Below are positions 45,345-57,394 of a DNA stretch of 64,000 nucleotides, piece by piece. The stretch is from Plantago major (Eukaryota > Streptophyta > Magnoliopsida > Lamiales > Plantaginaceae). The stretch is taken from contig JAIFAC010000191.1 in the NCBI GenBank assembly GCA_026545765.1, positions 1 to 64,000 of the forward strand, given 5' to 3'. Each line of letters begins with the position of its first letter. Within the stretch, counting starts at the first letter, position 1. The notes under the pieces were generated by a model. It did no database searches. It was not told where the DNA came from and was given only the letters and a program-made list of their open reading frames with translations. Position numbers and translations under genes: made by a program.

Positions 45345-47734
45345 AGAAGTATGGCAACGACTATCAACTTCCTCTATCTCATCGACCTGTTTTTTGTGTT
45401 TGTTGTTTTGAAAAAGGCTTCGAAGCCCTCAAGTTGTAATACGATTTCCGTCAAATCAATACAACTGTGATTTCACAAACATTGCGGATAATCATGTCCT
45501 CGAAGATATTTAACTGCTTGATCCGGACCTAGTTCATACATTGATCCCGATCGGACCAAAGACAATCAAACAAAGGTCAAAACCTTGACAAAGGAAAAAA
45601 CGCTTTTATTATTACAGTACAAAGTTACAAAGTCAGGGTCCGAAGAGCCCAAATCGAGCTTACAAAAACAAGCCCCTACTCTATCTCTTTTCTACTATTA
45701 CAACGAAGCTTCCCAATTAACCCTGAGCTACCAAACCAAACCCCATCCGAACACTGCTACCGTGATCTCAGGCGCTCAAGGAAGAAGGAACTATACCATC
45801 CGAACTTTGATTGCTTACTGGCAGAAGTTTCAAAACCCCTTCGGACGATCCAAGGTTTAACAGCAACCGGACTATGTAACCGCCATTCATTGATTCCAGA
45901 AAGGATATTTCATCACTTCTGAATGACAGAAAGCTCCGAAGCACACTGACCATCCGGATCGCATCATACTAAATACCATGAACACACCCCAGATTCAGCA
46001 TATTTGAAAAGCGACCAACCCGGATTGTCAGATCAACACAAATCATTCCGGAGGCCCCCATTGGTCCAAGTCCCAACAAGACCGGCATTGTCAGGGACTC
46101 CGTTCCAGAATTGTAAGGCACTCCCTTGAGCCTTTAATTCTGGAACAAAGCCACCAACAAAACCAAGCTGCTCGGACGAAAGACCTTAGGTGCAAGACAA
46201 ACGAGTCACCAAAAAGGTTACTTCCGAAGGTCCTCAATGATCCGACTCCGAACAAGCTCAGCATTGTTGGGGACTCCATCCCAAAATTGCAAATAGCTCC
46301 CTCGAGCCTTCAATCCTGGGAATGCAGACACCAGCAAAACCAAACCGCTCGGATACACATCCTCAAGGACGAGCTAAGAGACCTACTCAAAATGATAAGT
46401 CTCCCTCCATCCGAGAAACGAGCAACTAGACACAATAGGATTGGTAGAAAGCCTTCCAACATTTCGGGCGGTTTCTTACGACCGAGCCACGAAATACTGG
46501 AAGGGATTCTACCAAACCAATTCTGCCGACTTGTCGCCCCCCGGGCACATAACCAGAACGGGTTGCCTCGGATGCATTGAGATTCAAAGCCAATTATTTG
46601 AAGATCCCCGTACCATCCAGCTAATCTACCTCTCCGGGGCTAAAAGTCACGAATATAGACCACAGCCCCGGAGAAAGAAGATTAGCCTGACGATCAGAGG
46701 AATTGAATGGCAAAAACTTTGGGCCTCACTCGGTACGGACCATATTCTCGAGGATCCGAAGCTGGCTTTCCGAGCAAACTAATTTCCATGACTCTCACCG
46801 AAGAACCAGCCCAGGTAGACTTCCGAAGCATCGGAGAAACCCTTGGGACGAGATCATGGGCGAGAGTAATGGCATAAACATGCTCACCAGCCGCTCGGAC
46901 TCGAGCTCCGGACCTTTGATTACTATAAAAGGGCGCGATGTCTTAATCAAAAGCCGTACAAAGCAGGAGTATATATAGAGAGAGAAGACCAATTGGAAGC
47001 GGACACGTGCCCCATATTTACAGGAGATGGGCTTGGGCCGCACACGGGCCTAGCTCTTCAGCTTCCACTGGCCCAACCCAACAATCCATCCACACGGTTG
47101 AGCATACCGACTATGCTACTCACTCGGATGTACCAAGCTCGGGGCTAACATAACAACATCCGAAGCAACTGTGATTCGTACAAGAGACACCCTGTACTTG
47201 ATACTGATCGACTTTTCACTATCTCACAAGTCTGCATGACTCGGAAAGACACACCAAGTCAACGTCCGAATCGTCTTAACTTGTCACGATACAAGGAGAT
47301 TGTGTTTCTCGAAAGCCTGACCACTCTAAGACGCGGCTCTGGACTGTTCGTGATCCAGTTTAATTCTATTATAGCTTCCGATTCGGATGGGAACAACGAT
47401 TGATCGTCCCCAAAGACCCGCAAAGGAGAATTTGAATCAGGCAAACTAATGTCCTGGCGGTATGGATCTCAAAGGTCCGAGCCCACTATCCGAGTCTACG
47501 AGAGTTGATGAGTTACTACGCAAATACGAAATTAAACGTGCAAGGATGGAAACAGCAACAATAGTATATCGGCCACAAAAATAGTTCCGAGCCATTAAGG
47601 GCCCGAACCAACAACATTCATCAAAGAAAAGATGATGGGCAAAAATGACAAACATTTCTTTATGGCCCGGAGGCACCCTATTAGAAAAAACCCGGGGCAT
47701 ACCCCGTCTTCACTGCCTTCGCCGCTCGGACGAA
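45345..47734. other. Non-coding spacer between pol and the antisense gene
   Basis: No protein domain is recognised on either strand. An imperfect tandem duplication with a period of about 178 bp lies at 46085-46175 and 46265-46352, sharing AAGACCGGCATTGTCAGGGACTCC-like and GAGCCTTxAATxCTGG blocks. A TATA-like ACTATAAAAGGGC at about 46920 could start a plus-strand transcript, but nothing coding follows. Confidence 0.5.
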
Positions 47735-50671
47735 CTAGGTTGCGACCGAGAAGGACCGCAGATCCTTCTCTGGAGGTGCTTGACCTTGCTGTTGGGCTAT
47801 CCTCCGTTCTCTCCGAGCCTCAACCTCTTTCAGAAAGGCCGGACACTCCTCCATCAGGTCGAGATCGCGATCAAAGCCTTGGATAGGCCCGGGCAAAGTC
47901 AACCAGTCTCGGTTGTGCTGCAAGTGGTCCTCCAACGGAACGAAAACACTGGACATGAGCACCCGAGGGACGAAGGATGGGAGATACGGACCGCCATGGT
48001 TGTACTTCTTGCCCTCTGACTCGTCGCAAACCAGCTCCACAAATTCACACTTAAGCAAATCTGCATCCAAGACACCTTCCGGAGCGAAGTCCGAGCCATC
48101 TCCATTTTTAAAGGCGGATACCCCCTCAGCCTCCAAGTTACAGTCATCCGGTATCCAACCCTTCCTCCTTCGCTCCAACCGCATCAAACCCATCTTGACG
48201 GGCCTCATCATACTTTGACTCGGCAAGAACTTGTAGGAGTCCGAATCAAGGAAATCTTCGATGCCCTTGTCCGACTCCCAAGCTCCTTCAAGATCTTATC
48301 CTTGAAAGTCCGAGACGGCCACGAAATCGTCAAACTATCTTGGTGCACTTTCAAATCACCTCCAAAGATCGAATGGCACTTTTCATCTTGACCGCCTCGA
48401 CTCGGCCTCTTGTTTCAGCCTATGGCCTTCTTCAAAGGCTCCAAGTCAGGCAACCGACGCCTAATCGCCGCAGCCTCAAATTTGGCTAGATCTTCTTCTG
48501 TAGCCCTCCGAGCGCCACCAAGGAGCATGCTTCAACAAAGTGAGTCAAAACAAAAACGGAATATCAGAAGCGTTAGACACCTCCGAATCACAGAAAGATG
48601 CGAAACCAACGGAAAGCTTAAACTCACTTTGCGCTGAGCGGCAGTTAACTCCGCAATCCGCTCTAGCTCCGAAGCAGCAACCAACCGAGCCACTTCAGCA
48701 TCCGACTCAAGCTCCGGAGCCTCGCCCACCTTTCCTTTGCCCTTCTTGGCAGGAGGATTCGGACCTTCGGAGGAGCGCCTTTTTGGAACTGCAGCACTCG
48801 ATCCGCTTACAGGAGGATCTCGCGACACGGATCTCGGCGGCTTCTTCGAGCCCTTAGTTGCGACCACCTTACCCTTGTCTGGAGTAGGGATGGTTTGGGA
48901 CTCTTCCCCCGCAGCAGCCTTCCGAGACTCCTCCACTCGGAACACAGCAGCATTCCTTGGTTCGTTCATCGGGAGTACGGTTCACGTCTTGATAATCTGG
49001 GTCCGAGAACCCTCTGCCAACTCCTTCCTTCATTGCTGCTCGTTGACGCTTCAGCTCCCGCATGGTCGACATCGTATACTCGAACCAGAAAGCTGCACAT
49101 CCGAATCACAATAAGTTGCAAGATACAAAAGAATCTACAATTGATAATCATATAGTCGACAAACAGACAACCGACATGGACAACCAACCAGAGGTGGAGA
49201 GAAATCACTTACTCGAATCCTCCATGTTATCACAAAAACTTGGCTCGGACAAGCCGGCCAAGAAAGGCAGAGGCTGACATATCAGACCTCGGAAGAAGTA
49301 CTTCTCCGGCTCCTGACTACGATGGAACGCTTGCATCCATAAGGGGATGTTCCGAGCCGGTGGCTTCCAATCTGGCAGTTGGCCCCGGAAGAACTTCTTC
49401 TCAAAATGCCACGTGGGCCTCTCCGCTTCGGATTGTCCGGGCTTCAGAGCCGGACGGACAAAAATGTACCTCTTGAACCATTGGATTCCCAACGAGGACA
49501 AGGGATCAACAAAAAATGTGTATGCCTGGCGACATACGAATGTATAGAACCAAGTGTTCCTATTACTAACACTAATATTGAACAATTTACGGAAATTATC
49601 GAAGTTAAGCGGAATGCCTTTATATTTACATAGCACTCCGAAGCACATCAAGTTTCCGAGGGAGTTGGGGATGATCTGATGCGGACTCAAACTCATGCTG
49701 TTCAAAATCTCCAGAAACTCGGACGATACTGGTAGCCGCCACCCGCAATGGAGACTTATCTCATAGACCGACATGTAGCTCGGAGGCGGATTGTAAAAAG
49801 CATGAGATTCGTCCGGGATGAGAATCTCCACACACTCCGGGATCTCATATCTTCTCCGCAGCTCATTCACTTCATCGGCTCGGATGGTTGAGGCACAAGT
49901 AGGCAGAGTACCAGCTTCATTTAACTCGCCCTCCGGATCGGGGTGAGTGACCTGGTCTCTAGACCGAGGGAACTTCACTTTGAAAACGTCCTCACCCTTC
50001 CTCAGTCTCTCCGGACGCTCTTCCTCAGCCACCTGCCGACTCGCCCGCTTGCTCAAAGTTTCCACACGGAGCACATTAGCGGAGGGCTCCGCACCTTCTT
50101 CCTCGTCGGAACCAGAATCTTGGCCCCGCACATCTTCCTCTGCCTCATCTTCCCCGGATGAGGACGCTAACTCTACAACAGTCCGGATAGGCGCAGCAAC
50201 TTGCACACGATCCTCCTCACCCTCTTCGAAGATGCTCAAGTTGGGAGGTGCTTCCGAAGTATCATGCACTTCCTCGATAGTTGGCGCTCATGATCCGGAA
50301 CGAACGGACTCGATTAGGATTACTCCTAAAGTTATAACCTAGGTGCGAATTAAAGTACGGATCTCTACCGAAGTTCGATTCTCGCCACCGACGCGGCAAT
50401 GAGTCCCTATAACTCATGAGCTTGTCTCTTGAGCCGCCATAATAACCTCGCATGCGACACTCGCAGTAATCCGACGCCTCGGAGGACCGAATCTGGAACA
50501 ACTAACCAAGTAAGGAACTTACCTCGCTCCCGACTTCGGATGAGGCTCTTGTTCCACCTCCGTAACGCCATCATCCACGATCTCAATCTCCTCCAAGCTA
50601 TCGGTTAAGGATGTCGCCTCTGAGTCATATCCCTCAGCCTCGGATCGGTTTTGGCTATCACTCTCGGACAT
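47735..50671 (-). CDS. Antisense spliced gene inside the gypsy element (aORF)
   Basis: Minus-strand gene opposite to gag-pol. Exon 1 50523-50671: acidic, starting MSESDSQNRSEAEGYDSEA, donor GAG|GTAAGT. Exon 2 from upstream of 50269 to 49213: acidic linker (ELASSSGEDEAEEDV), then a globular domain with HAFYNPPPSYMSVYE, CKYKGIPLNFDNFRKLF, FYTFVCRQAYTFFVDPLSSL and WFKRYIFVRP, resembling Pfam PF04195 'putative gypsy type transposon'; donor GTAAGT. Exon 3 49092-48628: acceptor GTGCAG, WFEYTMSTMRELKRQRAA, PMNEPRNAAVF, then a basic region (KKGKGKVGE). Exon 4 about 48537-47735: KFEAAAIRRRLPDLEPLKKA, SWPSRTFKDKIL, a C-terminal coiled region, and a stop. Frame breaks at about 48970-49050 and 48285 show that this copy is damaged. 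The product would be about 800 residues. Antisense ORFs are known in Tat-lineage elements; function is unknown. The start of exon 2 is not resolved. Confidence 0.75.
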
Positions 50672-51100
50672 CCTAGGGAAAGGAGAAAGCAATATCGTAA
50701 GCTCTAAGATGGCAGTCCGAGAGGTAGTTTATGTATATTGACGTGGCCAGTTCAAAGCCAAAACTAGCGGCTTTACTCGGCACAATAGTTCGAGTCGATT
50801 TACGCTTATTCGGTGTTAGTCAAACATCAAGTACGTATTGGTTATCAACTATACTACACATCATAAGCATACATCCGAGTAACTTGGAGATAAAAGACAA
50901 CAGAGATAATTTAATCATAAGACGAGACAAGTAAACTTACTTGGACTCGGATGATTAGAAAGAAGTAACTTGACTCCGCACAGGATCACGCGCTTCGACC
51001 CGCTCCTTGCTCGCTTCGGATTGCTGGTAGTTGCTTCGGATGTACTCGGAATGCAAAAATTATCTCTCTAAACGATGAGAAATGAATCGGCCAACCCCTC

Positions 51101-51108
51101 TATTTATA
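51101..51108 (-). promoter_or_regulatory. TATA box of the antisense gene
   Basis: The minus strand reads TATAAATA in CCTCTATAAATAGAGGGG, about 430 bp upstream of the antisense ATG at 50671. The older element has TATAAATA at the matching place (7458-7465). The gene therefore probably has its own promoter, independent of the LTR. Confidence 0.6.
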
Positions 51109-51750
51109 GAGGGCCATATTGGGAACTCCAACCGTCGCGATTTTTCGGATTTAATCTCCACCGTCGATCAAGAACCATCCAACGGTATAGTACAATTATA
51201 CCAAGTGAAATGATGATTGGGTACAACACATTTACTTCTTGGATAGATGAATACAACAACTCTCCCTCTCTCGGGCAGCAGGCAACACGAGAGCTCTGGA
51301 GTAGCGTCTTCTCGGACGCCCAGCGGCTTATCAGCCCAGCATAACTTGTCCACACAAGGAACCTCGTATACTCGAGCGATCACCCTTCGGACCTTCCCTC
51401 AACCACAGAGGCTGGTTCGGACGGGACACCCACCTCCGGTCCGCCACCGTAGCTCATCAAAAGGTACACTACCGATGTTCGGAGCCTAAACTTAGTCTCC
51501 ATTACAAATACCCTTTTTTTCTTTTTTCTTCACTTCGTTGCCCTTCGGACCTACTCCCTCGGATGGCAACGATGTTTTAGAAAAAGAAAAGGGGGGGGGG
51601 AGTGAGACTAAGTCAATGGCCACACGAAGTACGGAGTACATCTTTTTTCAACGGGATCGAAACGGATTGGACTGAAGAACGGATTCTTTTCCTCAAAACA
51701 GCTTCCCAAACCAATAGTTCCACAACTATCTTCTACTAAGATACTTGGAA

Positions 51751-51764
51751 ACTAGGGGGAAATA
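51751..51764 (+). other. Polypurine tract of the gypsy element
   Basis: ACTAGGGGGAAATA lies directly before the 3' LTR start TGTTGATAC; it primes plus-strand DNA synthesis. The same ACTAGGGG precedes the LTR at 8031. Confidence 0.7.
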
Positions 51765-52706
51765 TGTTGATACAGAAATATGTCCAATCCGTCATAAAAG
51801 ACCTAGGAGCAAATCCTAAGGCATCCCAAGTCATCCAATGGATCCGAGGCACTTAGGTCCGAGCCAATGGTCCGATCCGGGCGGACCATCTATGGTCCGA
51901 CCCACCCTAAAAGAAAGGGACAAAGGATTAGGACCTGCAAGGCCCGATCGGAACCATAGGTCCGACCCACCGTGGTCCGAGCCTCCCTGGGAAAGGAGCA
52001 TAGTGCTAAGTCAGCACCCTCTCCGACCCAAAGACTCCGATACGGATGTTAACTCGGATCCAGCATGACCATCTCATAGGCTACCAAGCAAGTGGGCACC
52101 AAAGAGTGAGATGTCCGAACCCATGAGCTCCGAATCGGAAGAGTTGGATGACAGAGAACTTCCTCACCGACAATCTGTGTCTGGATCGTACATCCGGACC
52201 GACCCTCCGAACCTAAGATCTCGGCATCATCACATCCTCAAGAACTCTCCCAATAATGACCAATTACCCCTAAAGCCCAAGATGGCATGGGCTAAAGCTT
52301 CATTATTGGGCTATGGGCCTCATCTTAGCATTGGTGGCTCAATCCTAGCCGTACACATGGCGCGATCCTAGCAAGGCCTTCCATCTCAATGGTAGCCTAT
52401 AAATAAGGCACATATCCCAATAAGCAAGGGAGGCAAGTAAGTCACTTCGAATAAGTCTTCTCGCTAGTCACATCACGAGCACTATACAGAGTTGATCCTC
52501 AGTCACTCTCGAGTAAAGTCTCATCCCGGTTTGACACTTAGCAAACCGGGCACTAATTCCCCCCCACTCAAGTGTGCAGGTCCCTACCGGAGTAGTTGGC
52601 AGCTGGTTCTTACGCTTCGGTCCTCACCTAGCAAGGAGCCTCTTACCTTGGGACCATTTGGAAGAGTCAAATAAATCTAAGTGATTGTGGAGTTAGACCC
52701 CCAACA
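51765..52706 (+). repeat. 3' LTR of the gypsy element
   Basis: 942 bp. Followed by the target duplication CATGT. It matches the 5' LTR with about five scattered differences, plus a dense cluster of small indels and substitutions at 52136-52275. Confidence 0.95.
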
Positions 52707-52711
52707 CATGT

Positions 52712-55310
52712 GAGCGGAGGTAGAGGCCGACGTGTTAGAGAGAATGTCAATTACCCTTATTTATGGTCATAGCAAAGCAGACGAATATGGGGAGCTATCT
52801 CCAATCAATTGATAAGGAACTTCATCCCTCCGGATGGCTCATCATCAGCCTTGGAATGAAAACCTTTTGTCACGCATTGATTCAAATATCATCTTTGCCT
52901 CGATGATATGCTTCCCAAGATTAGTAACTATGATCCTTGTTACATTGCACAACTCGAAGATCTGATCAATATTCCTCAGAAGTATTATCATACACCTAAC
53001 CTTTAGTATGATCCAATGGTTAGGCAATTTAGAGCAATTAATGATATTGAAAAATTCTACGGTGAAAACATGTTCGATACCGTTCTCAAAATTATCTTCC
53101 CAAGAAATGCTATATGCGGTCAAATATTCAACGCTATCTCTGGACATCTTTGACATGAAAATTGATTTATATCATCAAATATTTCATTTGTAGGTTCAAG
53201 AACATCCCGGTGATGAAATATACAGGGTTAAGTGATGGATCGCCAAAGTGATATAACAACGAAGGATGTGTACTATCTACAATGGTTGAAATTTGATGAC
53301 TTACTTCTCAAATAACTAAACCTTCGGGGATCTTGATATGAACCCACAATCATTAGGTTCAGCGGCAATGCCCACACCGACATGTTTTATCTGCTCAGCA
53401 AATTCTTACTTCTCTTAAATTTCGAAAGATGATAAACCAGACTGTATATGATTGAATTGGACGTAAAAAATGATAAGTTAAATACTCCCTCCGATTTCAA
53501 CTCCCCTTATTCCATTTTGGGACGTCTCAATTTCAACTTCACATCCATTAAATGGAAAACCTTTCTCTTACTTTCTTCACTATATCTCCTACTTTATTCA
53601 CTATTTGCCATACTTTATTTACTCTTTTTCATACTTTATCACCATCTTTACTACTTTATTCATTTTTATCTTAACATTTGTGTCCGGGCCAACGGGAAGA
53701 TGAACCCGGGACGGAGGGAGTATGATACAAGTATATGTGGTATATAGATAAAACGGGCCATTTACCTGCAATCTCATGGTTTTTGTCAATCGAAGCACCT
53801 CACAACATCTCATATCCTAGAGGAGCATATATAGGTATTCACAATATTATAACTATTCCTCCTGGAATAACGGGCAAAATATGTCGGAAGTTCCTTAGAA
53901 GACAATCACTACTCCCACCAAATGGCTCATCCGAATGTACCATCACATCCTTCAAGCTCCTATCGTCGCTTCAAACAATGTCGCTTTGTCATGAGAGCCT
54001 AATCCCAAATAATAAGTCGAGCATCCTTGAGCAATATGTGGCCTATGAATCATGAGCTTATTGCATGTCGAGTCCTCGATTCGTAATGGTATTCCTAACC
54101 TCAATATGCCATATTACTATCCTACCTTTATAAAGAAGGAGTGATGCATTCCCACGGGACGCAACTGGAATTACAATATATTCTTTAGCCCTAAAAAACA
54201 GGGCACATCATTCTCCATATAAAGGTTTTTGTGGTCCCTACGTAGATGTATAAGAAATATACTTCGCCTTTTTTACCATTGACAATAGACATAATTTCAT
54301 ATATGGCATGTTATCCATCAGTCAGTTGTGGGTATAAACCATTGTGCTATGCTCCATTGCAACTCTAACATAGAACATCTAACGCAAAATGAATGGATTT
54401 GAAGCATTTTATATAACAGACTCATCCAACACGGGCATATCGTCAAATGGACTAAGATTGTTGCAGTTTTTCTTCGGTAACTTCGGACTTGCATAATAGC
54501 AATGTTTTTTTTTATTTGTTCATCAGTGAGTTTCAAACCTGGATGGAGAGTTCACTATCGTTACATGACAATTACTTACACAATTTAAACTGATTGCCAC
54601 TGTATGTGTGAATGGACAATATAGTCTTTAAATTTATTGTACTAGGATTGCTGAGTAACCTTTGATGATTATACAGAATGTCGTTTGATAATAAAGTCCA
54701 TGTTTTGTTCCACACTTCCTCAGGCCTCGACATGCTGCGTGATTACAACATTATGAAAAGGTGACGTAAAAAACTCGCAAATTCCCATAGAATTCTCCCT
54801 TTCAAACCACTAATATACTCTCCATCATTGAATGAGATGCCCATAGCGTCACATGCATCCTTGTGATATTTTTGCATTACTTAATAAAATATAAAGGAAG
54901 ATACAAATTACTAAAATCAAAATTACCATAATTGAAACAAACATTTAGTTACCCACAGTCGCATGTTCTTTGTAAGTCTTAGGACCTCACATGAATCTTT
55001 GGATAAGCATATTGCTGCATTAACAATGACAGATCTAGACCCTCACGAAACCACTGACAGTATCTGTCTAAAGTGTCCGGCAAATACAATAATCAAACCA
55101 CCAAATTGTGTGGCTAGTCGATGCATAACATTTCTCAAACTCCTATCACGCACTTCAAAACAATGCATATTGGTCACTGTAGCATCGTCCCATATAATAA
55201 ACTTCGTTTCTTTGAGTAGACATGTTACATCAGAATCATGCATAATCTTACTGCTCAAGTAAGGACATATATGTGCTTTGGACAATGGTAGGAATAGGAT
55301 CACTCACTTC
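52712..55310 (-). pseudogene. Helitron PIF1-type helicase, main part
   Basis: Minus-strand fragments in several frames follow the order of plant Helitron helicases: KLTDEQIKKN (about 54530), VASRGNASLLL (about 54170), FIIWDDATVTNMHCFEVRDR and FGGLIIVFAGHFRQILSVVS (55043-55210, with a second copy at about 53860-54010), CEVLRLTKTMRLQ (53770-53810), WIILKVRCMIILLRNIDQIF and TRIIVTNLGKHIIEA (52880-53020), then the block leading into 38257. The helicase would unwind DNA in rolling-circle transposition. Many stops, a MITE at 53485-53720 and internal duplications disable it. Confidence 0.75.
53485..53720. mobile_element. Stowaway MITE inside the Helitron
   Basis: Ends CTCCCTCCGATTTCAACTCC and CGGGACGGAGGGAG with TA on both sides (53483-53484 and 53721-53722). 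No coding. Confidence 0.9.
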
Positions 55311-55813
55311 TTGAAAAAGAATGTCCTCGCATCTTGATATCAACGCCATCACTATTATCACCATCAACAACTCCATCACCAACCCAAGTATCCACTTTGC
55401 TAATTCTCTCGCCTCATGAATCTCATTGTTAACGTATCAAATTAAAAAACATAAAACACACTTTACGTAATATAAAGAAAGATACAAATTACTCAAATCA
55501 AAATTACCATAAGTGAAACAAACATTTAGTTACTTCCAGTCACATGTTCTTTGTAACTCTGAGGACCACACACGAATCCCAAATTTTGGATGAGCATATT
55601 GTTGCATCAAGAATGTCATATCTAGACGCTCCCGCAACCACTGGCGATATTTTTCTAAAGTCTAACCAAATCCCCGAATGGTGTGGCTGGTCGATAAACA
55701 AAATCCCTCAAACTCCTATCAAGCACTTCAAAACAATGCATATTGGTCACTGTAGCCCCGTCCCATATAATAACCTTCATTTGTTCGAGTACAGTTGCAT
55801 CGTAATCAGCTTA
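54885..55813. repeat. Duplicated Helitron segment
   Basis: 54885-55262 and 55468-55813 are diverged direct copies. Both begin AATATAAAG(G/A)AAGATACAAA and share ACAAACATTTAGTTAC and CATGTTCTTTGTAA, and both encode the helicase IIWDDA region on the minus strand. The second copy is shorter and more decayed. Confidence 0.75.
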
Positions 55814-55931
55814 ATCTTCGCATACCGAGTCTAAATGGATCTTCAATGGTATATCGAATCTTAAGCAAGTCGCACCTCGAAGCATCAATGATATGATACC
55901 TAAGGAATCCATTGGGAGAATTGTATCTCTT

Positions 55932-56210
55932 CTAGCTCTCAAAACGGAGAATAAAGTCCTCCAAATATAATATCTCCTCTAGAATCAATAATGATTGTAA
56001 TAATGACGTCCTGCTAAGTATGAGTTGATGACCTTCATTCTCCCTATCTTGTATACGGACAGCTAACCTTAGAATAATATTTGACATCTTACTCACAATA
56101 CTTATCTGAATATCGATATACCATCCGTCTACTCCATGGACGAAAAGTAGTGGATATTGAAAATAAGGTAGCATCAAGAAACTCGCTATGTGCTTCCATC
56201 CCATTCCTCA
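55932..56210 (-). pseudogene. Helitron Rep-type N-terminal region fragment
   Basis: The minus-strand frame reads MLPYFQYPLLFVHGVDGWYI and then RIQDRENEGHQLI, matching the QYPLLFPYGEDGW and YRIQDRxNEGHTL blocks that precede the Helitron-like N domain. The catalytic tyrosines of Rep are not seen, so most of Rep is deleted. Confidence 0.65.
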
Positions 56211-56239
56211 TCCGATCAACTATAATATGATTTTTGCAT

Positions 56240-57003
56240 GTGTTATCGACATCACCTCTACTATAGCAAAGGACTTCGATGCAAGAAGCAAATTGTAAGT
56301 TCCCCATCCTCAAGGCGCTTGCAATAAGTTGAAGACCTACCTCACAGACATTATCAAAGGAGATGCGATCTCTGGCCATCTTGTATACTTTTGCATATGA
56401 ATATTACTCTTCCACCATAGTTTTGATCAATGTCGCAGTAGCAGTTTTCACACCAGCATCATTGGTTTGGCCTTACCATAATAATAAAATAAATTATTTA
56501 CTGTCGAGTATCTATAATTCTAATGGATACTAAATGATGTATAACGAATAATTTGTTTGAAACAAAATATGTGAAAGATACATAAAATTGAGTGTATAGG
56601 TTTAAAGAAACGAACCCGAGAGCATTGATCATGTTGTCAATTCCGTGTTCAGTGTCATATATGCAACGTTGGGCGAATTTTTGGAGTTTGTCCTTCGTTG
56701 GGGAAGAGTGAGCCAATCTTGTGATCATTTTAGCCACCTATCTTAAATCAATAAGGACCTTTTCGTTTATTGTCTTCCTTGTCTATTTTCCATCCATTGA
56801 AGTAAATGTGAAGATGTTATTGTATGCACGGATGACAGAACAGTTATATGAACTGAGTACCTGGGTAAACAACTAATACATGTAGAATATATTTTCAGAA
56901 TAGTATAGTTTTGAACCTTCCACTCATTCAAATTTATTCCATCTTGTGGAGTTTGATCTTGAGACTGTAAACGGTTATTCGATTTAGAAGATTTGTTATC
57001 CAT
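56240..57003 (-). pseudogene. F-box-like gene fragment within the Helitron
   Basis: The minus-strand start MDNKSSKSNNRLQSQDQTPQ at 57003 is followed by an intron-like stretch, then LIDL and VAKMITRLAHSSPTKDKLQK (56740-56670), which resembles the N-terminal F-box helix of plant F-box proteins. Further on, CEVGLQLIASALRMGNLQFA and SRGDVDNTC (56340-56250) resemble the Sel1-like repeats of the same protein class. It directly abuts the Rep fragment. It is probably a host gene fragment captured by the Helitron. The match is by eye only, and stops are present. Confidence 0.4.
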
Positions 57004-57157
57004 CAGAAGTTTTCAAATGTAACCAATTCCAAGCAAGAACTATGCATGCTTATCAAATAAATAAAGCTTACAATCATGAGTCGCATTTCACAACTAAATG
57101 TAACAGTTGGGAATATAGGAAACATTTCAACATCTAGGTTTTGTTTGAAATCAAATA

Positions 57158-57392
57158 CTATCTCCATCCCAGTTTCATTTATCCGTTTGACTTTCTCTGG
57201 TCAACGCCATAAACCGCTAATTACTCATAAATAATGTTGGTAAAAAATTCATATTATTAAATATTACATTTTAAATTTTCATTATATATTTTTCAAAAAT
57301 CTATTAAAAGTATCATATGTGAGTAAATCAAACTCAAAATTGAACGATGTTGACCAGAAAAAGTCAAACGTAAACTAAATCGACGGAGGGAG
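57158..57392. mobile_element. Stowaway MITE
   Basis: Ends CTATCTCCATCCCAGTTTCA and AAATCGACGGAGGGAG, with TA at 57156-57157 and 57393-57394. Subterminal inverted blocks GTTTGACTTTCTCTGGTCAA and TTGACCAGAAAAAGTCAAAC match almost exactly. Confidence 0.9.
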
Positions 57393-57394
57393 TA

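Larger units (their letters stand above)
38258..52706 (+). mobile_element. Tat-lineage Ty3/gypsy retrotransposon with antisense gene
   Basis: This 14,449-bp element has a perfect 5-bp target duplication CATGT (38253-38257 and 52707-52711). LTRs are 38258-39213 and 51765-52706 (TGTTGATAC...CAACA). The plus strand carries Gag, protease, reverse transcriptase, RNase H, a second RNase H and integrase (39265-45344). The two RNase H domains and the absence of a chromodomain place it in the Tat lineage. About 6.4 kb lies between integrase and the 3' LTR and includes a spliced gene on the opposite strand. Three frame breaks affect gag-pol. Confidence 0.95.

Noticed and set aside
49240..49400. Polycistronic or operon-like organisation of minus-strand frames in the gypsy element
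   Set aside because: The frames are exons of one spliced gene, as shown by the in-frame intron at 49093-49212.
48410..49633. Plus-strand open frames across the antisense gene
   Set aside because: They mirror the minus-strand exons, have no recognisable domains, and the splice sites support the minus strand.
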